Origin: Allobosea sp. TND4EK4
GTDB lineage: Bacteria; Pseudomonadota; Alphaproteobacteria; Rhizobiales; Beijerinckiaceae
NCBI RefSeq assembly: GCF_900156025.1
Contig: NZ_FTMO01000002.1
Location: 372,001 to 436,000 of the forward strand
Length of the DNA stretch: 64,000 nucleotides
Direction of reading: 5' to 3'
This document shows positions 48,023 to 57,158 of the stretch, in pieces. The notes under the pieces are model-generated. The model had not been told where the DNA came from. It made no database searches and worked only from the letters and a program-made list of their open reading frames with translations. The position numbers and the translations under genes are program-made. Position 1 is the stretch's first letter; each line of letters opens with the position of its first letter.

Positions 48023-49073
48023 GGCTCGCACCGCCCTGATGCTCGCGGCGGTGGTCTGGGCCGGCCCGGCGCTCGCCGCCGGCGAGCCCAAGCTTCCCGA
48101 TCCCAAGGCCTTCCGCGACTGGATGGCGGCCTGCGACAACGTCAAGGGCTGCGCGGCGCTCTCGCTTCCCGCCGAGGCGGCCGACCCGATCGCCTATCTG
48201 CGGCTCGAGCGGCCCGCCGGCCCGACCGGAGCCGCCCGGCTCGTGCTGCGGCTGCGCGGGGAGTGGAAGAGCCCGCCCAGGGCGCTGCAGCTCCAGCTCG
48301 ACGGGGCACCCTTCCCCGCTGCCGGCAAGGCGCTGCCGGTCACCGTCGAGGACGACCTCGCCACGCTCGCCTTCTCGCCGGAGGATACCGCCGCCCTGAT
48401 CGAGGCCGCCCGCAAGGCGACGAGCCTGTCCGTCGCGGCGGCCGGCACCAAGGCCAGCGTCTCGCTCGCCGGCTCGGTGGCCTCGATGCTCTGGATCGAC
48501 GAGCAGCAGGGCCGCCTCGGCACGCCATCGGCGCTGATCCGCAAGGGCAACGGGGCCGCCGTGCCGCCGGCGCCCGAGCCGCCGCTGGTCGTCGCCAGGC
48601 CGGCGCCGCCCATGCTCGACATGAAGCTCGGCAAGGTTCAGGCCGCGCGGCTGAGGGCGGATCTCAAGAAGCGCAAGCCCGATGCCTGCGAGGACGATGC
48701 CGCCGAGGGCGACGAGGCCTGGGCGCTCGGCGAGAAACGCATGCTCGTCGCGCTCGCCTGCTCGCGCGGCGCCTACAACGTCTCCTCGTCCTTCTTCCTG
48801 ATGCCGGAGAACGAACCGGCCAAGGCGAAGCCCATGCGCTTCCCCGATGGCGATGGCGACGACGGCAACGAGCTGACGAATGCGAGCTTCGATCCGCGCA
48901 CCGGCCACCTCTCCTTCTTCGCGAAAGGGCGCGGCATCGGCGATTGCGGCGTCAGCGGCGGCTATGCCTGGACCGGCACGAGCTTCGCGCGCACGGAACT
49001 GTCGATGATGGGCGAATGCCGCGGCATCGGCCCGGACGACTGGTTCACGCTCTATCGCAGCCGGGCGAAGTGA
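47991..49073 (+). CDS. DUF1176 family exported protein
   Basis: 360 aa. Starts MTMRRS with a signal segment (ALMLAAVVWAGPALA); start at 47991 has GGAGCGAGG directly upstream and overlaps moaE by 32 bp. FRDWMAACDNVKGCAAL and the C-terminal FFAKGRGIGDCGVSGGYAWTG are the DUF1176 pattern: periplasmic proteins of unknown function with paired cysteines. Co-transcribed with moaE by position, without obvious functional link. Confidence 0.85.
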   Translation: MTMRRSAGRSEARTALMLAAVVWAGPALAAGEPKLPDPKAFRDWMAACDNVKGCAALSLPAEAADPIAYLRLERPAGPTGAARLVLRLRGEWKSPPRALQLQLDGAPFPAAGKALPVTVEDDLATLAFSPEDTAALIEAARKATSLSVAAAGTKASVSLAGSVASMLWIDEQQGRLGTPSALIRKGNGAAVPPAPEPPLVVARPAPPMLDMKLGKVQAARLRADLKKRKPDACEDDAAEGDEAWALGEKRMLVALACSRGAYNVSSSFFLMPENEPAKAKPMRFPDGDGDDGNELTNASFDPRTGHLSFFAKGRGIGDCGVSGGYAWTGTSFARTELSMMGECRGIGPDDWFTLYRSRAK

Positions 49074-49082
49074 TCACAGCTG

Positions 49083-49122
49083 CCATTCCGGGTTCTTCGC
49101 TATGCGAAGCCCCGGAATGACA
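49083..49122. repeat. Short dispersed palindrome after the DUF1176 gene
   Basis: CATTCCGGGTTCTTCGC ... GCGAAGCCCCGGAATGACA. Right end GGAATGAC matches the copy between moaD and moaE. Confidence 0.65.
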
Positions 49123-49162
49123 AAGTGGTTGGCGAAGCCGCTTCGGCGGCGCCATTCCGGTC

Positions 49163-50050
49163 TCAAGCCGCCTTCGATTGCGGGCGCACCGCGGCCGAAT
49201 AGTCTTCCATGATCACCTTGCCCATATTGCCGGTGATGAAGTTGTACGGGCCGATCTCGGCGACCAGCGTCACCTCGGCGGCCGAGCCGGTGATGAAGCA
49301 CTCGTTGAAGCCCTCCAGCTCCTCCGGCCGGATGCGCCGCTCCACCACCTCGAAGCCGCGCCCCCGGCACAGGTCGATCACCGACTGGCGCGTCAGACCG
49401 TTGAGGAAGCGGTCGGCCATCGGCGTGTGGATCACGCCATCCTTGATGAAGAAGATGTTGGCGCCGGTGCATTCGGCGACATTGCCCTCATGGTCGAGCA
49501 TCATGGCGTCGGCATAGCCCGCCCGCTCCGCCTTGTGCTTGGAGAGCGAGCAGATCATGTAGAGCCCCGCCGCCTTGGCATGGACCGGCGCGCAGGCCGG
49601 GTCGGGCCGGCGATACTCGGCGACGTCGAGGCGGATGCCCTTCAGCTTGGCGGCCATGTCGAACATGCTCGGCCACTCCCACACCGCGATCGCCGTATGG
49701 ATCGTGTTGTTCATGCCGGAGACGGCCATCATCTCCGAGCCGCGCCAGGCGACCGGGCGGACATAGGCGTCCTTCAGCCCGTTCTCCTTCAGGCAGAGAT
49801 ACTTGGCCTCGTCGAGCTCCGCGACCGAGTAGGGGATCGTGAAATCCATGATCTCGCCCGATTTGTGGAAGCGCTGCGAATGCTCCGTGCACTTGTAGAT
49901 GACGCCGTCATAGGCGCGCTCGCCCTCGAACACGCAGGAGCCGTAATGCAGTCCATGGGTCAGTACGTGGACCTTGGCGTCCTTCCACGGCACGAGCTTG
50001 CCGTCGAACCAGATGACGCCATCGCGCTGGTCGAAAGGAATGACTGACAT
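49163..50050 (-). CDS. ilvE: Branched-chain amino acid aminotransferase
   Basis: 295 aa. Class IV PLP aminotransferase: last step of Val, Leu and Ile synthesis. The Lys Schiff base is in VHAKAAGLYM, with HGLHYGSCVFEGERAYDG near the N-terminus and LDHEGNVAECTGANIFFIKDG later. Start at 50050 has GGAGAAGG upstream. Divergent from a MarR gene. Confidence 0.94.
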   Translation of the reverse strand: MSVIPFDQRDGVIWFDGKLVPWKDAKVHVLTHGLHYGSCVFEGERAYDGVIYKCTEHSQRFHKSGEIMDFTIPYSVAELDEAKYLCLKENGLKDAYVRPVAWRGSEMMAVSGMNNTIHTAIAVWEWPSMFDMAAKLKGIRLDVAEYRRPDPACAPVHAKAAGLYMICSLSKHKAERAGYADAMMLDHEGNVAECTGANIFFIKDGVIHTPMADRFLNGLTRQSVIDLCRGRGFEVVERRIRPEELEGFNECFITGSAAEVTLVAEIGPYNFITGNMGKVIMEDYSAAVRPQSKAA

Positions 50051-50196
50051 GGACCTTCTCCTGGGTGCTTCCTCGTTCGGACGGCGGCACGGCCGCGTCT
50101 GGAACGCAAGCATGGTCGATTGCTGCGCTGCAACGACCGGCTTTGAAATAATCGTTCGCTGAGCGCGCTTGACCGGTAATCTTGCGTCTGAGATAT

Positions 50197-50211
50197 GTCA
50201 ACAACCTTGAC
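50197..50211. promoter_or_regulatory. Inverted repeat in the ilvE/marR divergent promoter
   Basis: GTCAA-CAACC-TTGAC, perfect 5-bp arms, in an AT-rich patch 22 bp before the MarR start. Both strands contain TTGACA- or TTGACC-like hexamers here, so the repeat overlaps promoter elements and is a plausible MarR operator. Confidence 0.5.
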
Positions 50212-50232
50212 CTAAATTTTTGGAGAGCCGAT

Positions 50233-50742
50233 TTGGTCGAGACTTCGCGCTTGGGAGAGCAAGGCCCGGCCGCGCAAGCGGACCCCGCGGCATCGGTTCC
50301 CCACGACCTGATCGAGCTGCTGTTCTTCGCCTATCGCGACTTCGTCAGCGACCCCGACCGCATCCTGGCCGATTATGGCTTCGGGCGAGCCCATCACCGC
50401 GTGCTGCATTTCGTCCAGCGGCGGCCCGGCATGACCATCGCCGAATTGCTCGACATCCTGAAGATCACCAAGCAGAGCCTCAACCGCGTGCTGAAGGAGC
50501 TGGTCGAGAAGGGCTATATCGAGCTGCGCACCGGCCGGCAGGACAAGCGCCAGCGCCACCTCCACACCACCGCCGCCGGCCAGGACCTCGCCCTGAGGCT
50601 GGTCCAGCTGCAATCGAAGCGCATTCTCCGGGCGCTCGACAGTGTCGGCCCCGAAACGGCGGGGACCGTCGCGCGTTATCTCACGGCGCTCATCGATCCG
50701 CCGGAGCAGGCGAATGTGCGCGGATTGCTGACGCGCCCCTAA
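50233..50742 (+). CDS. MarR-family transcriptional regulator
   Basis: 169 aa from the TTG at 50233, preceded by GGAGAG 6 nt upstream; longer starts are possible. Winged helix: LLDILKITKQSLNRVLKELVEKGYIELRTGRQDKRQRHLHTT with the basic DKR wing typical of MarR. Divergent from ilvE and upstream of a response regulator; the target is probably itself, ilvE or the two-component genes. Confidence 0.88.
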   Translation: MVETSRLGEQGPAAQADPAASVPHDLIELLFFAYRDFVSDPDRILADYGFGRAHHRVLHFVQRRPGMTIAELLDILKITKQSLNRVLKELVEKGYIELRTGRQDKRQRHLHTTAAGQDLALRLVQLQSKRILRALDSVGPETAGTVARYLTALIDPPEQANVRGLLTRP

Positions 50743-50834
50743 GCGGACGCCCGCGATCTAGCCGCCGCCCCCGCCGCGGCCTATGCTGCGCCGCAGCTGA
50801 GACGCCGTCGTCACGCGGACTGGCCGAGGAGAGC

Positions 50835-51578
50835 ATGAGCCTGACCGACACCGCTGCAAGGCCGGCCCGGAAGATCCTGCCGGACGAGGCGCCGCATGTG
50901 CTCGTCGTCGATGACGACCGGCGCCTGCGCGAGTTGCTCGCCCGCTTCCTAGGGGACAATGGCTACCGCGTCACCACCGCGGCCAATGCGGCGGAGGCCG
51001 ATCTGCGCCTCGGCAACCTGGTCTTCGACGCGATCGTGCTCGACGTGATGATGCCGGGCGAAAACGGCTTCGACTTCGCCCGCCGCTTCCGCGTGGCGTC
51101 GGCCGTGCCGATCCTGATGCTGACCGCCCGCGCCGACGGCAAGGACCGGATCAACGGGCTGGAGATCGGCGTCGATGATTACCTCGCCAAGCCCTTCGAG
51201 CCGCGCGAGCTCCTGCTGCGCCTCGGCAACATCCTGAAGCGCACCGCCATTGCCGACACGGCATCCGCGTCGGCCCGGCCGGATTTCGTCCGCTTCGGGC
51301 CCTTCATCTATGGGCTCGCCCGCGGGGAACTGCGCAAGGGCGAGGAGACGATCCGCCTGACCGAGCGCGAGCGCGAGATCCTGACCATGCTGGCCGAGCG
51401 CGCGGGCGAGGTCGTGCCGCGCGAGGAGCTGGCGGCGCAAGGCTCGGCCGCGAATGACCGCACCGTCGATGTCCAGATGAACCGCCTGCGCCGCAAGATC
51501 GAGCGCGACCAGGCCGATCCGCTTTATCTGCAGACCGTGCGCGGCGTGGGCTACCGGCTCATCACGGATCGGGCGTGA
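50835..51578 (+). CDS. OmpR-family response regulator
   Basis: 247 aa. Receiver domain with acidic pocket DDD (26-28), phosphoacceptor Asp70 (LDVMMPG), and Lys119; winged-helix output domain with RLTEREREILTMLAERAGEVVPREEL and VDVQMNRLRRKIE. Start ATG at 50835 follows GAGGAG. Overlaps the kinase start by 4 nt. Resembles alphaproteobacterial OmpR/FeuP-like regulators paired with an EnvZ-like kinase. Confidence 0.93.
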   Translation: MSLTDTAARPARKILPDEAPHVLVVDDDRRLRELLARFLGDNGYRVTTAANAAEADLRLGNLVFDAIVLDVMMPGENGFDFARRFRVASAVPILMLTARADGKDRINGLEIGVDDYLAKPFEPRELLLRLGNILKRTAIADTASASARPDFVRFGPFIYGLARGELRKGEETIRLTEREREILTMLAERAGEVVPREELAAQGSAANDRTVDVQMNRLRRKIERDQADPLYLQTVRGVGYRLITDRA

Positions 51579-53029
51579 CGACCCCCCGGCCAGACGGCGG
51601 AAGACAGCGGCTCGGGGTGATCGCGGCGCCCCTGCGGCGCGCCAGAACGGCCCTGGCGGCGGCCGCCAGCGATACCAACGCGGCCGTCAAGCCCGTTCTG
51701 CGCAGGATCGGCCGGCCGCTGAATATCGTCGCCCGCTATATGCCCAAGGGGCTGTATCCGCGCGCGCTCGTCATCGTCATCGCGCCGGTGGTGATCCTCC
51801 AGTCGGTCATCGCCTATGTCTTCATGGAGCGGCACTGGCAGACGGTGACGCAGCGGCTCTCGGCCTCCGTTTCGGCCGACATCGCCATGCTGATCGACGT
51901 CTATGAGAGCTACCCTCAGGATGCCGACATCTCGACGCTCTCGCGCATCGCAGCCGAGCGGCTCGGCATGGATGTCGACATCATCCCCGCTGCCGATCTG
52001 CCGGCACCGGGACCGCGGCCCTTCTTCTCGCTGCTCGACAACACCCTGTCGACCGAGTTGAGCCAGCAGGTGGCGCGGCCCTTCTGGCTCGACACGGTCG
52101 GCCGCTCCAGCCTGATCGAAATCCGCATCAAGCTCGGCAAGGACGTGATGCGCATCCTGACACGGCGCAACTCGGCCTATGCCTCGAACAGCCACATCTT
52201 CCTGCTCTGGATGATCGGCACCTCGCTGATCCTGCTGACCATCGCGGTGCTCTTCCTGCGCAACCAGATCCGGCCGATCCTCAAGCTCGCCGACGCGGCC
52301 GAGGCCTTCGGCAAGGGACGCGATGCGGAGCTTCGCCCCCGCGGCGCACGCGAGGTCCGCCGGGCCGGCGCCGCCTTCATCGAGATGAAGCGCCGCGTCG
52401 AGCGCGCGATCGGCGAACGCACGACGATGCTGAACGGCGTCAGCCACGATCTGCGCACCATCCTCACCCGCTTCAAACTCTCCCTCGCCCTGATGGAGCG
52501 CTCCTCCGAGATCGAGGCGCTGGAGAAGGATGTCGACGAGATGAGCCGCATGCTGGAGGATTATCTCGCCTTCGCCCGCGGCGATGCCGGCGAGGCTCCG
52601 GTCGAGACCGATATCCGCTCGCTGCTCGAGGAACTGAAGGCCGATGCCGAGCGGCAGGGCCACCAGACCGAGCTGGAGGTCGTGGGCGACCCGCTCGTCG
52701 TGATCCGCCCCGACGCCTTCCGGCGCCTGCTGACCAACCTCGTCTCCAACGCCGCCCGCTACGGAGACCGCATCGCGATCCGCGCCACGCATGATGCGCG
52801 CTACCTGATCGTGATGATCGACGATGACGGGCCGGGCATCCCCCCCGACCAGCGCGAGGAGGTCTTCCGCCCCTTCTTCCGGCTCGACGAGGCGCGCAAT
52901 GTCGATGGCGGCGGGACGGGGCTCGGCCTCGCCATCGCCCGCGACATCGCCCGCGCCCATGGCGGCGACATCATCCTGTCCGACTCGACCCTCGGAGGCT
53001 TGCGCGCGACGGTCAGGCTGCCGGTGTAG
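51575..53029 (+). CDS. EnvZ-like sensor histidine kinase
   Basis: 484 aa from a GTG overlapping the regulator stop (GTGA). TM1 about residues 63-84, periplasmic sensor, TM2 about 207-228, HAMP, dimerisation/phospho-acceptor His291 in GVSHDLRT, ATPase N-box NLVSNAARYG, G1 DDGPGIP and G2 GGGTGLGLAIA. The ~60-residue N-terminal cytoplasmic part is basic. Cognate partner of the regulator upstream; stimulus probably envelope or osmotic, by analogy only. Confidence 0.94.
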   Translation: MTTPRPDGGRQRLGVIAAPLRRARTALAAAASDTNAAVKPVLRRIGRPLNIVARYMPKGLYPRALVIVIAPVVILQSVIAYVFMERHWQTVTQRLSASVSADIAMLIDVYESYPQDADISTLSRIAAERLGMDVDIIPAADLPAPGPRPFFSLLDNTLSTELSQQVARPFWLDTVGRSSLIEIRIKLGKDVMRILTRRNSAYASNSHIFLLWMIGTSLILLTIAVLFLRNQIRPILKLADAAEAFGKGRDAELRPRGAREVRRAGAAFIEMKRRVERAIGERTTMLNGVSHDLRTILTRFKLSLALMERSSEIEALEKDVDEMSRMLEDYLAFARGDAGEAPVETDIRSLLEELKADAERQGHQTELEVVGDPLVVIRPDAFRRLLTNLVSNAARYGDRIAIRATHDARYLIVMIDDDGPGIPPDQREEVFRPFFRLDEARNVDGGGTGLGLAIARDIARAHGGDIILSDSTLGGLRATVRLPV

Positions 53030-53184
53030 GGGTCGGCAACCGGCACATGACCCTGACTTGCGCCAGCGCGAGATCGGCCACGCCAGGTCCCCGACGCCGG
53101 GTCACCCGCGGCATTCCGCTCGGGAACGGATGCGGATGCGCCGCGTTTGGCGGTTAGACCGTACCCTGAGGCATGGAGGACCCG

Positions 53185-53679
53185 ATGTCATACGGCAGGT
53201 TCGCCGCAATGATCGTCGCTTCGACCGTCGTGATGTTCGGACTGATGTATCTGAACACCTGGGCCGTCGACCACGTCTTCTTCAGCCAGACACGCGCCTG
53301 GATGGCGCTTCTCATGGGATCGGTCATGGCCATCCTCATGATGGCCTTCATGTGGAGCATGTACCCGAAATCCACGATCAACCTCGGCGTCGTCCTGGGG
53401 GCTGCCATCGTCGGCGGCGCTTGCCTCGCGCTCGTCCGGTCGCAGGCCACCGTGTCGGACGTTGCCTACATGAAGGCGATGATACCGCACCACTCGATTG
53501 CCGTGATGACGAGCGATCGAGCCCGGATCCACGATCCGCGTGTCAGGAAACTGGCGGACGGCATCCTGAGCGCGCAGGTTCGCGAGATCGCTGAGATGAA
53601 GGCGTTGATCAGGGACTTGTCCGCCCAGCCGGCTCCCGACAATGCTCCGGCTTTGGCGCCCGCCCAGGTCGGTCAATGA
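53185..53679 (+). CDS. Membrane-bound DUF305 family protein
   Basis: 164 aa from ATG at 53185, with GGAGG 6 nt upstream. Three hydrophobic segments in residues 5-90, then a DUF305 C-terminal domain with MIPHHSIAVMTSDRA, a His-His pair likely to bind metal, and REIAEMKALIRDL. Met-rich (MAILMMAFMWSMYP). Such proteins occur in copper-handling loci, so a copper link is possible but not shown by neighbours. Confidence 0.82.
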   Translation: MSYGRFAAMIVASTVVMFGLMYLNTWAVDHVFFSQTRAWMALLMGSVMAILMMAFMWSMYPKSTINLGVVLGAAIVGGACLALVRSQATVSDVAYMKAMIPHHSIAVMTSDRARIHDPRVRKLADGILSAQVREIAEMKALIRDLSAQPAPDNAPALAPAQVGQ

Positions 53680-53757
53680 TGGCCGCCGGCCGGAGACAGG
53701 CGAGCGAACGCCCCAGCGACAGCCTCGTCCCGGCGGCAGTGCGGTCGAAACTCGACG

Positions 53758-54117
53758 TTAGAACATCCGCCCGCCATCCGGCACGGCGTGACCCGGCCCG
53801 AGAAGCACCACCTCGCCATCCGCATCCGGAACGCCGAGCGTCAGCACCTCGGAGCGGAACTTGCCGATCTGGCGCGGCGGGAAATTCACAACCGCCATCA
53901 CCTGCCGGCCCACGAGCCCCTCGGGCTCGTAGTGCTTCGTGATCTGGGCCGAGGAGGTCTTGCGCCCGATGCTGCCGCCGAAATCGATCACCAGCTTGAT
54001 CGCCGGCTTGCGCGCTTCCGGGTAGGGTTGCGCCTCGACGATGGTGCCGACACGGATGTCGACCTTCAGGAAGTCATCATAGCCGATTGTCGCGGCTGGT
54101 TCGCCAACTGTCTCCAC
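53758..54117 (-). CDS. csaA: tRNA-binding protein, CsaA family
   Basis: 119 aa. OB-fold tRNA-binding domain: FLKVDIRVGTIVEAQPYPEARKPAIKL, SSAQITKHY and VVNFPPRQIGKFRSEVLTLG, the CsaA pattern. A chaperone-like, tRNA-binding dimer in Bacillus. GTG start at 54117 with GAGGGGG upstream. Same strand as TetR, proC, ybjN and ubiK. Confidence 0.93.
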   Translation of the reverse strand: METVGEPAATIGYDDFLKVDIRVGTIVEAQPYPEARKPAIKLVIDFGGSIGRKTSSAQITKHYEPEGLVGRQVMAVVNFPPRQIGKFRSEVLTLGVPDADGEVVLLGPGHAVPDGGRMF

Positions 54118-54141
54118 GATGCCCCCTCGTCACCGCCCGGC

Positions 54142-54888
54142 TCAGATCGCCGGGGCGTAGTCGTCGTTCTCTTCGCCGCTCGCGGCACGTTCGCGGCGGC
54201 GCGCCTTCAAGGGCCGGCCCGAACAGAGCGCCCGCGCGATCCCCCGCAGCGGTGCCGTCAGCCGGTGCACGTCCTCGACGCGCGCCATGATCCGTCCCGC
54301 CGTCTTCAGCTCGCTGTCGAGCCGCGCCATCGTCCGGGACAGCTCCGGCTCGTCGTCGTCCAGCCACACCTCGGAGACGCGGGCCATCAGCAGCACGGCC
54401 CCCTGGACCCGCAGATGCCCCAGCGAATCCTCGGTCGGGATGCCGGCCGAGGCCAGCATGTAGCGCCAGGAATTGACCGCGCCCTTGTTCAGCGCCGCCA
54501 GGGCCAGCGGATCGCGGCGGATCGCCGGCGCGATCCTGCGCAGGCCCGCCTTGTAGGGCTCCATCGCATCGAGCCGCCGCATCACCAGATCGAACAGGCG
54601 CTCGCGGATGGGCTCCGCGGCGAGTTCGCCCGTGCTTTCAGCCAGCACGGCATCGTCGACGATGCGGGTGATACCGCCGAGCATGGCGAGCTTGGAGGGA
54701 AAGAGGCCACGCAGCTCCGCCAGCGTCAGCCCTGCCTCGCTCGCGATGTCCGGCAGCTCGATCGCATCCCAGGGGCGGATGGCCGCGAGCCGCATCAGCG
54801 CGTCGACGGCGCGGCGGCGCGGATCGACGGGCTTGCTCGCGGCCGGCTCGTCGGCGCCGGGTGTGGCGGAAACGGCTGTGCTGGTCAT
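54142..54888 (-). CDS. TetR-family transcriptional regulator
   Basis: 248 aa. N-terminal HTH (about residues 25-75: AVDALMRLAAIRPWDAIELPDIASEAGLTLAELRGLFPSKLAML) followed by an all-helical ligand domain and a basic C-terminal tail (KARRRERAAS). The HTH is of TetR type though some residues drift toward COQ9-like proteins. Its position 24 bp upstream of csaA on the same strand suggests co-transcription. Ligand unknown. Confidence 0.82.
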   Translation of the reverse strand: MTSTAVSATPGADEPAASKPVDPRRRAVDALMRLAAIRPWDAIELPDIASEAGLTLAELRGLFPSKLAMLGGITRIVDDAVLAESTGELAAEPIRERLFDLVMRRLDAMEPYKAGLRRIAPAIRRDPLALAALNKGAVNSWRYMLASAGIPTEDSLGHLRVQGAVLLMARVSEVWLDDDEPELSRTMARLDSELKTAGRIMARVEDVHRLTAPLRGIARALCSGRPLKARRRERAASGEENDDYAPAI

Positions 54889-54956
54889 CGGACTGCTCCT
54901 CGCGCTTCGCTGTCGAAGATCAAGTTAGGCATCCATGATGGCGGGGGAAAGGCCGA

Positions 54957-55778
54957 TCAGCCCGACAATTCCCCGGCGCGGCGTTTCGCGGCAGCCACAG
55001 CCCGGCCCATGAGGGGCCCGAGCCCGTCCTGCGCCATCAGCACCTCGAGCGCCGCGGCGGTGGTGCCGCCCGGCGAGGTCACGTTCTGGCGCAGGGTCGC
55101 CGGAGGCAGCGGCGACTGGAACAGCAGCTCGCCCGCCCCTTCAACCGTCGCGCGCGCCAGCCGCTCGGCGACATCCGGCGGCAACCCCGCCTCGGTACCG
55201 GCCTTCGCCAGGCACTCCACCATATGGAAGACATAGGCCGGTCCCGAACCGGAGACTGCGGTCACCGCATCGATGAGCCCCTCATTGTCGAGCCACTCGA
55301 CCTTGCCGATGCTCGACAGCAGCGCATCGGCGAGTGCCATCTGCGCCGAGCTGACGCCCTTGCCGGGCGTGGCGGCGGTGGCGCCGCGCTGCACCGAGGC
55401 GGGCAGGTTCGGCATCGCGCGGATGATGGCGGAAGCGCCCGGCAGACGGGCCGAAAGATCTCCGATCGTCTTGCCGGCGAGGATCGAGATCAGCAGCGTC
55501 TTCGGGTGGATGAAGGCCTGCACGGCCGGAGCCGCCGTATCCAGCATCTGCGGCTTCGTCGCCAGGACCACGACCTCGGCCGGCTTGATCTCCTTGGCGG
55601 AGGGGTTCAGCAGCATGCCCTTCTCGGCCGCGAGATCGACCATCTCGTCCGAGGGCTTGGGGTCGATCAGGCTGATGGCCTTGGGGTCGATGCCGATGCG
55701 CAGCCAGCCTTCCAGCATCGCCCCGCCCATCTTGCCGGCGCCGATCAGGACAAGCGATTGCGGAAGGGGTGCGGACAT
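54957..55778 (-). CDS. proC: Pyrroline-5-carboxylate reductase
   Basis: 273 aa. NADPH-dependent last step of proline synthesis. Rossmann LIGAGKMGGAMLEGWL at the N-terminus and the signature NVTSPGGTTAAALEVL near the C-terminus. Upstream on the same strand is ybjN-like, a conserved neighbour in Rhizobiales. Confidence 0.95.
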   Translation of the reverse strand: MSAPLPQSLVLIGAGKMGGAMLEGWLRIGIDPKAISLIDPKPSDEMVDLAAEKGMLLNPSAKEIKPAEVVVLATKPQMLDTAAPAVQAFIHPKTLLISILAGKTIGDLSARLPGASAIIRAMPNLPASVQRGATAATPGKGVSSAQMALADALLSSIGKVEWLDNEGLIDAVTAVSGSGPAYVFHMVECLAKAGTEAGLPPDVAERLARATVEGAGELLFQSPLPPATLRQNVTSPGGTTAAALEVLMAQDGLGPLMGRAVAAAKRRAGELSG

Positions 55779-55883
55779 GACCGGTGCTCATCGCTCGGAA
55801 TGAAGGAGGATGCCGGTCGGCGCCGGCGCGTCCCGGGGAGCAGAGCCTGCCGGCGCAGCCGGGTCAAGCCGGGCGCCGCGGGC

Positions 55884-56390
55884 TCATGCCTCGCCGGCGG
55901 TCTCCAGCATGGCACCCTCGAGCGCTTCCTTCGCGCTCTTGCCGGCCCAGACCACGAACTGGAAGGCTTGATAATAGCGCTCGCAGGCGTCGATCGCAGC
56001 CTTGATCAGCGCCGCCGCCTGCTCGCCGGTCGGCTCGGCCCCGCCCGAAAGCAACAGCGCGTGGCGATACATCACCACGCTTTCGCTGCTCCACAGGTCG
56101 AAATGGCCGAGCCAGAGCTGCTCGTTGACGTAGCTCACCAGCTGCAGCACCTCGCCCCGGCGCCGGTCCGGCACCTTGAGGTCGAAGGCGCAGGCGATGT
56201 GCAACGCCTCGACTTCGGCCAGCCAGGTGATGGCGACATGGTATTCCGACCAGCCGCCGGTCACGGCAACGGAGAGCTCGTCCTCGCTGTCGCGGTCGAA
56301 GGTCCAGTCGTTGAGGGAGGCGAGGCGTTCGAAAAGATCGAGAGGGTTGGCGGGCCGGTCGAGATCGGCATCCAGGTCGAGGTCCATCAT
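55884..56390 (-). CDS. YbjN domain-containing protein
   Basis: 168 aa, acidic. Folds like type III secretion chaperones; YbjN in E. coli affects stress and motility but the biochemical role is unknown. AITWLAEVEALHIACAFDLKVPDRRRGEVLQLVSYVNEQLWLGHFDLW is the family core, here split over residues 50-105. Start at 56390; a second ATG follows immediately. Confidence 0.88.
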   Translation of the reverse strand: MMDLDLDADLDRPANPLDLFERLASLNDWTFDRDSEDELSVAVTGGWSEYHVAITWLAEVEALHIACAFDLKVPDRRRGEVLQLVSYVNEQLWLGHFDLWSSESVVMYRHALLLSGGAEPTGEQAAALIKAAIDACERYYQAFQFVVWAGKSAKEALEGAMLETAGEA

Positions 56391-56677
56391 GCCCTTTGGT
56401 CCACCTCCGGGCAGGGCCCGGCGCGTTCGAGAAGAGGAACACGGCGACAGGAAAGCGGAAGGAACGCAACACACCTCCGGAACGCTCCGGCAGGAGCGCT
56501 CCCATCCATCCGGCGCAAACGAATCCGCCCGGCGAATCAAGACTTTCCAACGACGATAGCGCAGGCGCTGTGACGCTCCCAACACGGCGCCGACGCTCCC
56601 CGGATTCGGGGTGCCCGCTCAATCCCTCGAACGGCCTGTCCACAGCACATGGCTGTGGACGAAGGCAGGGCGCCGCG

Positions 56678-56932
56678 TCAGGCCTTGGGCAGCTTTGCCT
56701 CCAGCTCGGCCAGGCGGGCGGCGAGCTTGTCATTCTCCTCGCGGGCGATCAGGGCCATCTCGCGCACGGCCTCGAAGTCCTCGCGCGAGACGACGTCGAG
56801 CTCGCGCAAGAGCTTCTCGATCTGCGTCTTCACCACGGTTTCGACCTCGCGGCGCACGCCCTGGGCCGCGCCGGCGGCGTCTGTCGCCAGCCTTGCGATG
56901 TCGTCCAGGAATCGGTTGCTGGTGCCCACCAT
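56678..56932 (-). CDS. ubiK: Ubiquinone biosynthesis accessory factor UbiK
   Basis: 84 aa. BMFP/UbiK family: LDDIARLATDAAGAAQGVRREVE then a C-terminal coiled coil (EDFEAVREMALIAREENDKLAARLAELEAKL). In gammaproteobacteria UbiK with UbiJ supports ubiquinone synthesis and binds lipids. Upstream of ybjN-like and proC on the same strand, 287 bp away. Confidence 0.9.
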   Translation of the reverse strand: MVGTSNRFLDDIARLATDAAGAAQGVRREVETVVKTQIEKLLRELDVVSREDFEAVREMALIAREENDKLAARLAELEAKLPKA

Positions 56933-57158
56933 GATCGTGTCTCCCGCGCGGCCGGCCTCACCCGAGCCTCGAAATCCGCCTGCGCGCTATATGGGAGAAG
57001 GCTGGCGCAACCGCAATCGAAAGCCGGTTGCGCCCGCTCGACGCAGCCGGGATCCCGGCAGCAGAGCCATGATCTGGACCGCGAGCCTCATCCCGCCTAG
57101 AACATCGAGTCACAGGGAAGTCTCGAAGCGATCCACAGCCCAAAGGGCGGGAGGCGTC

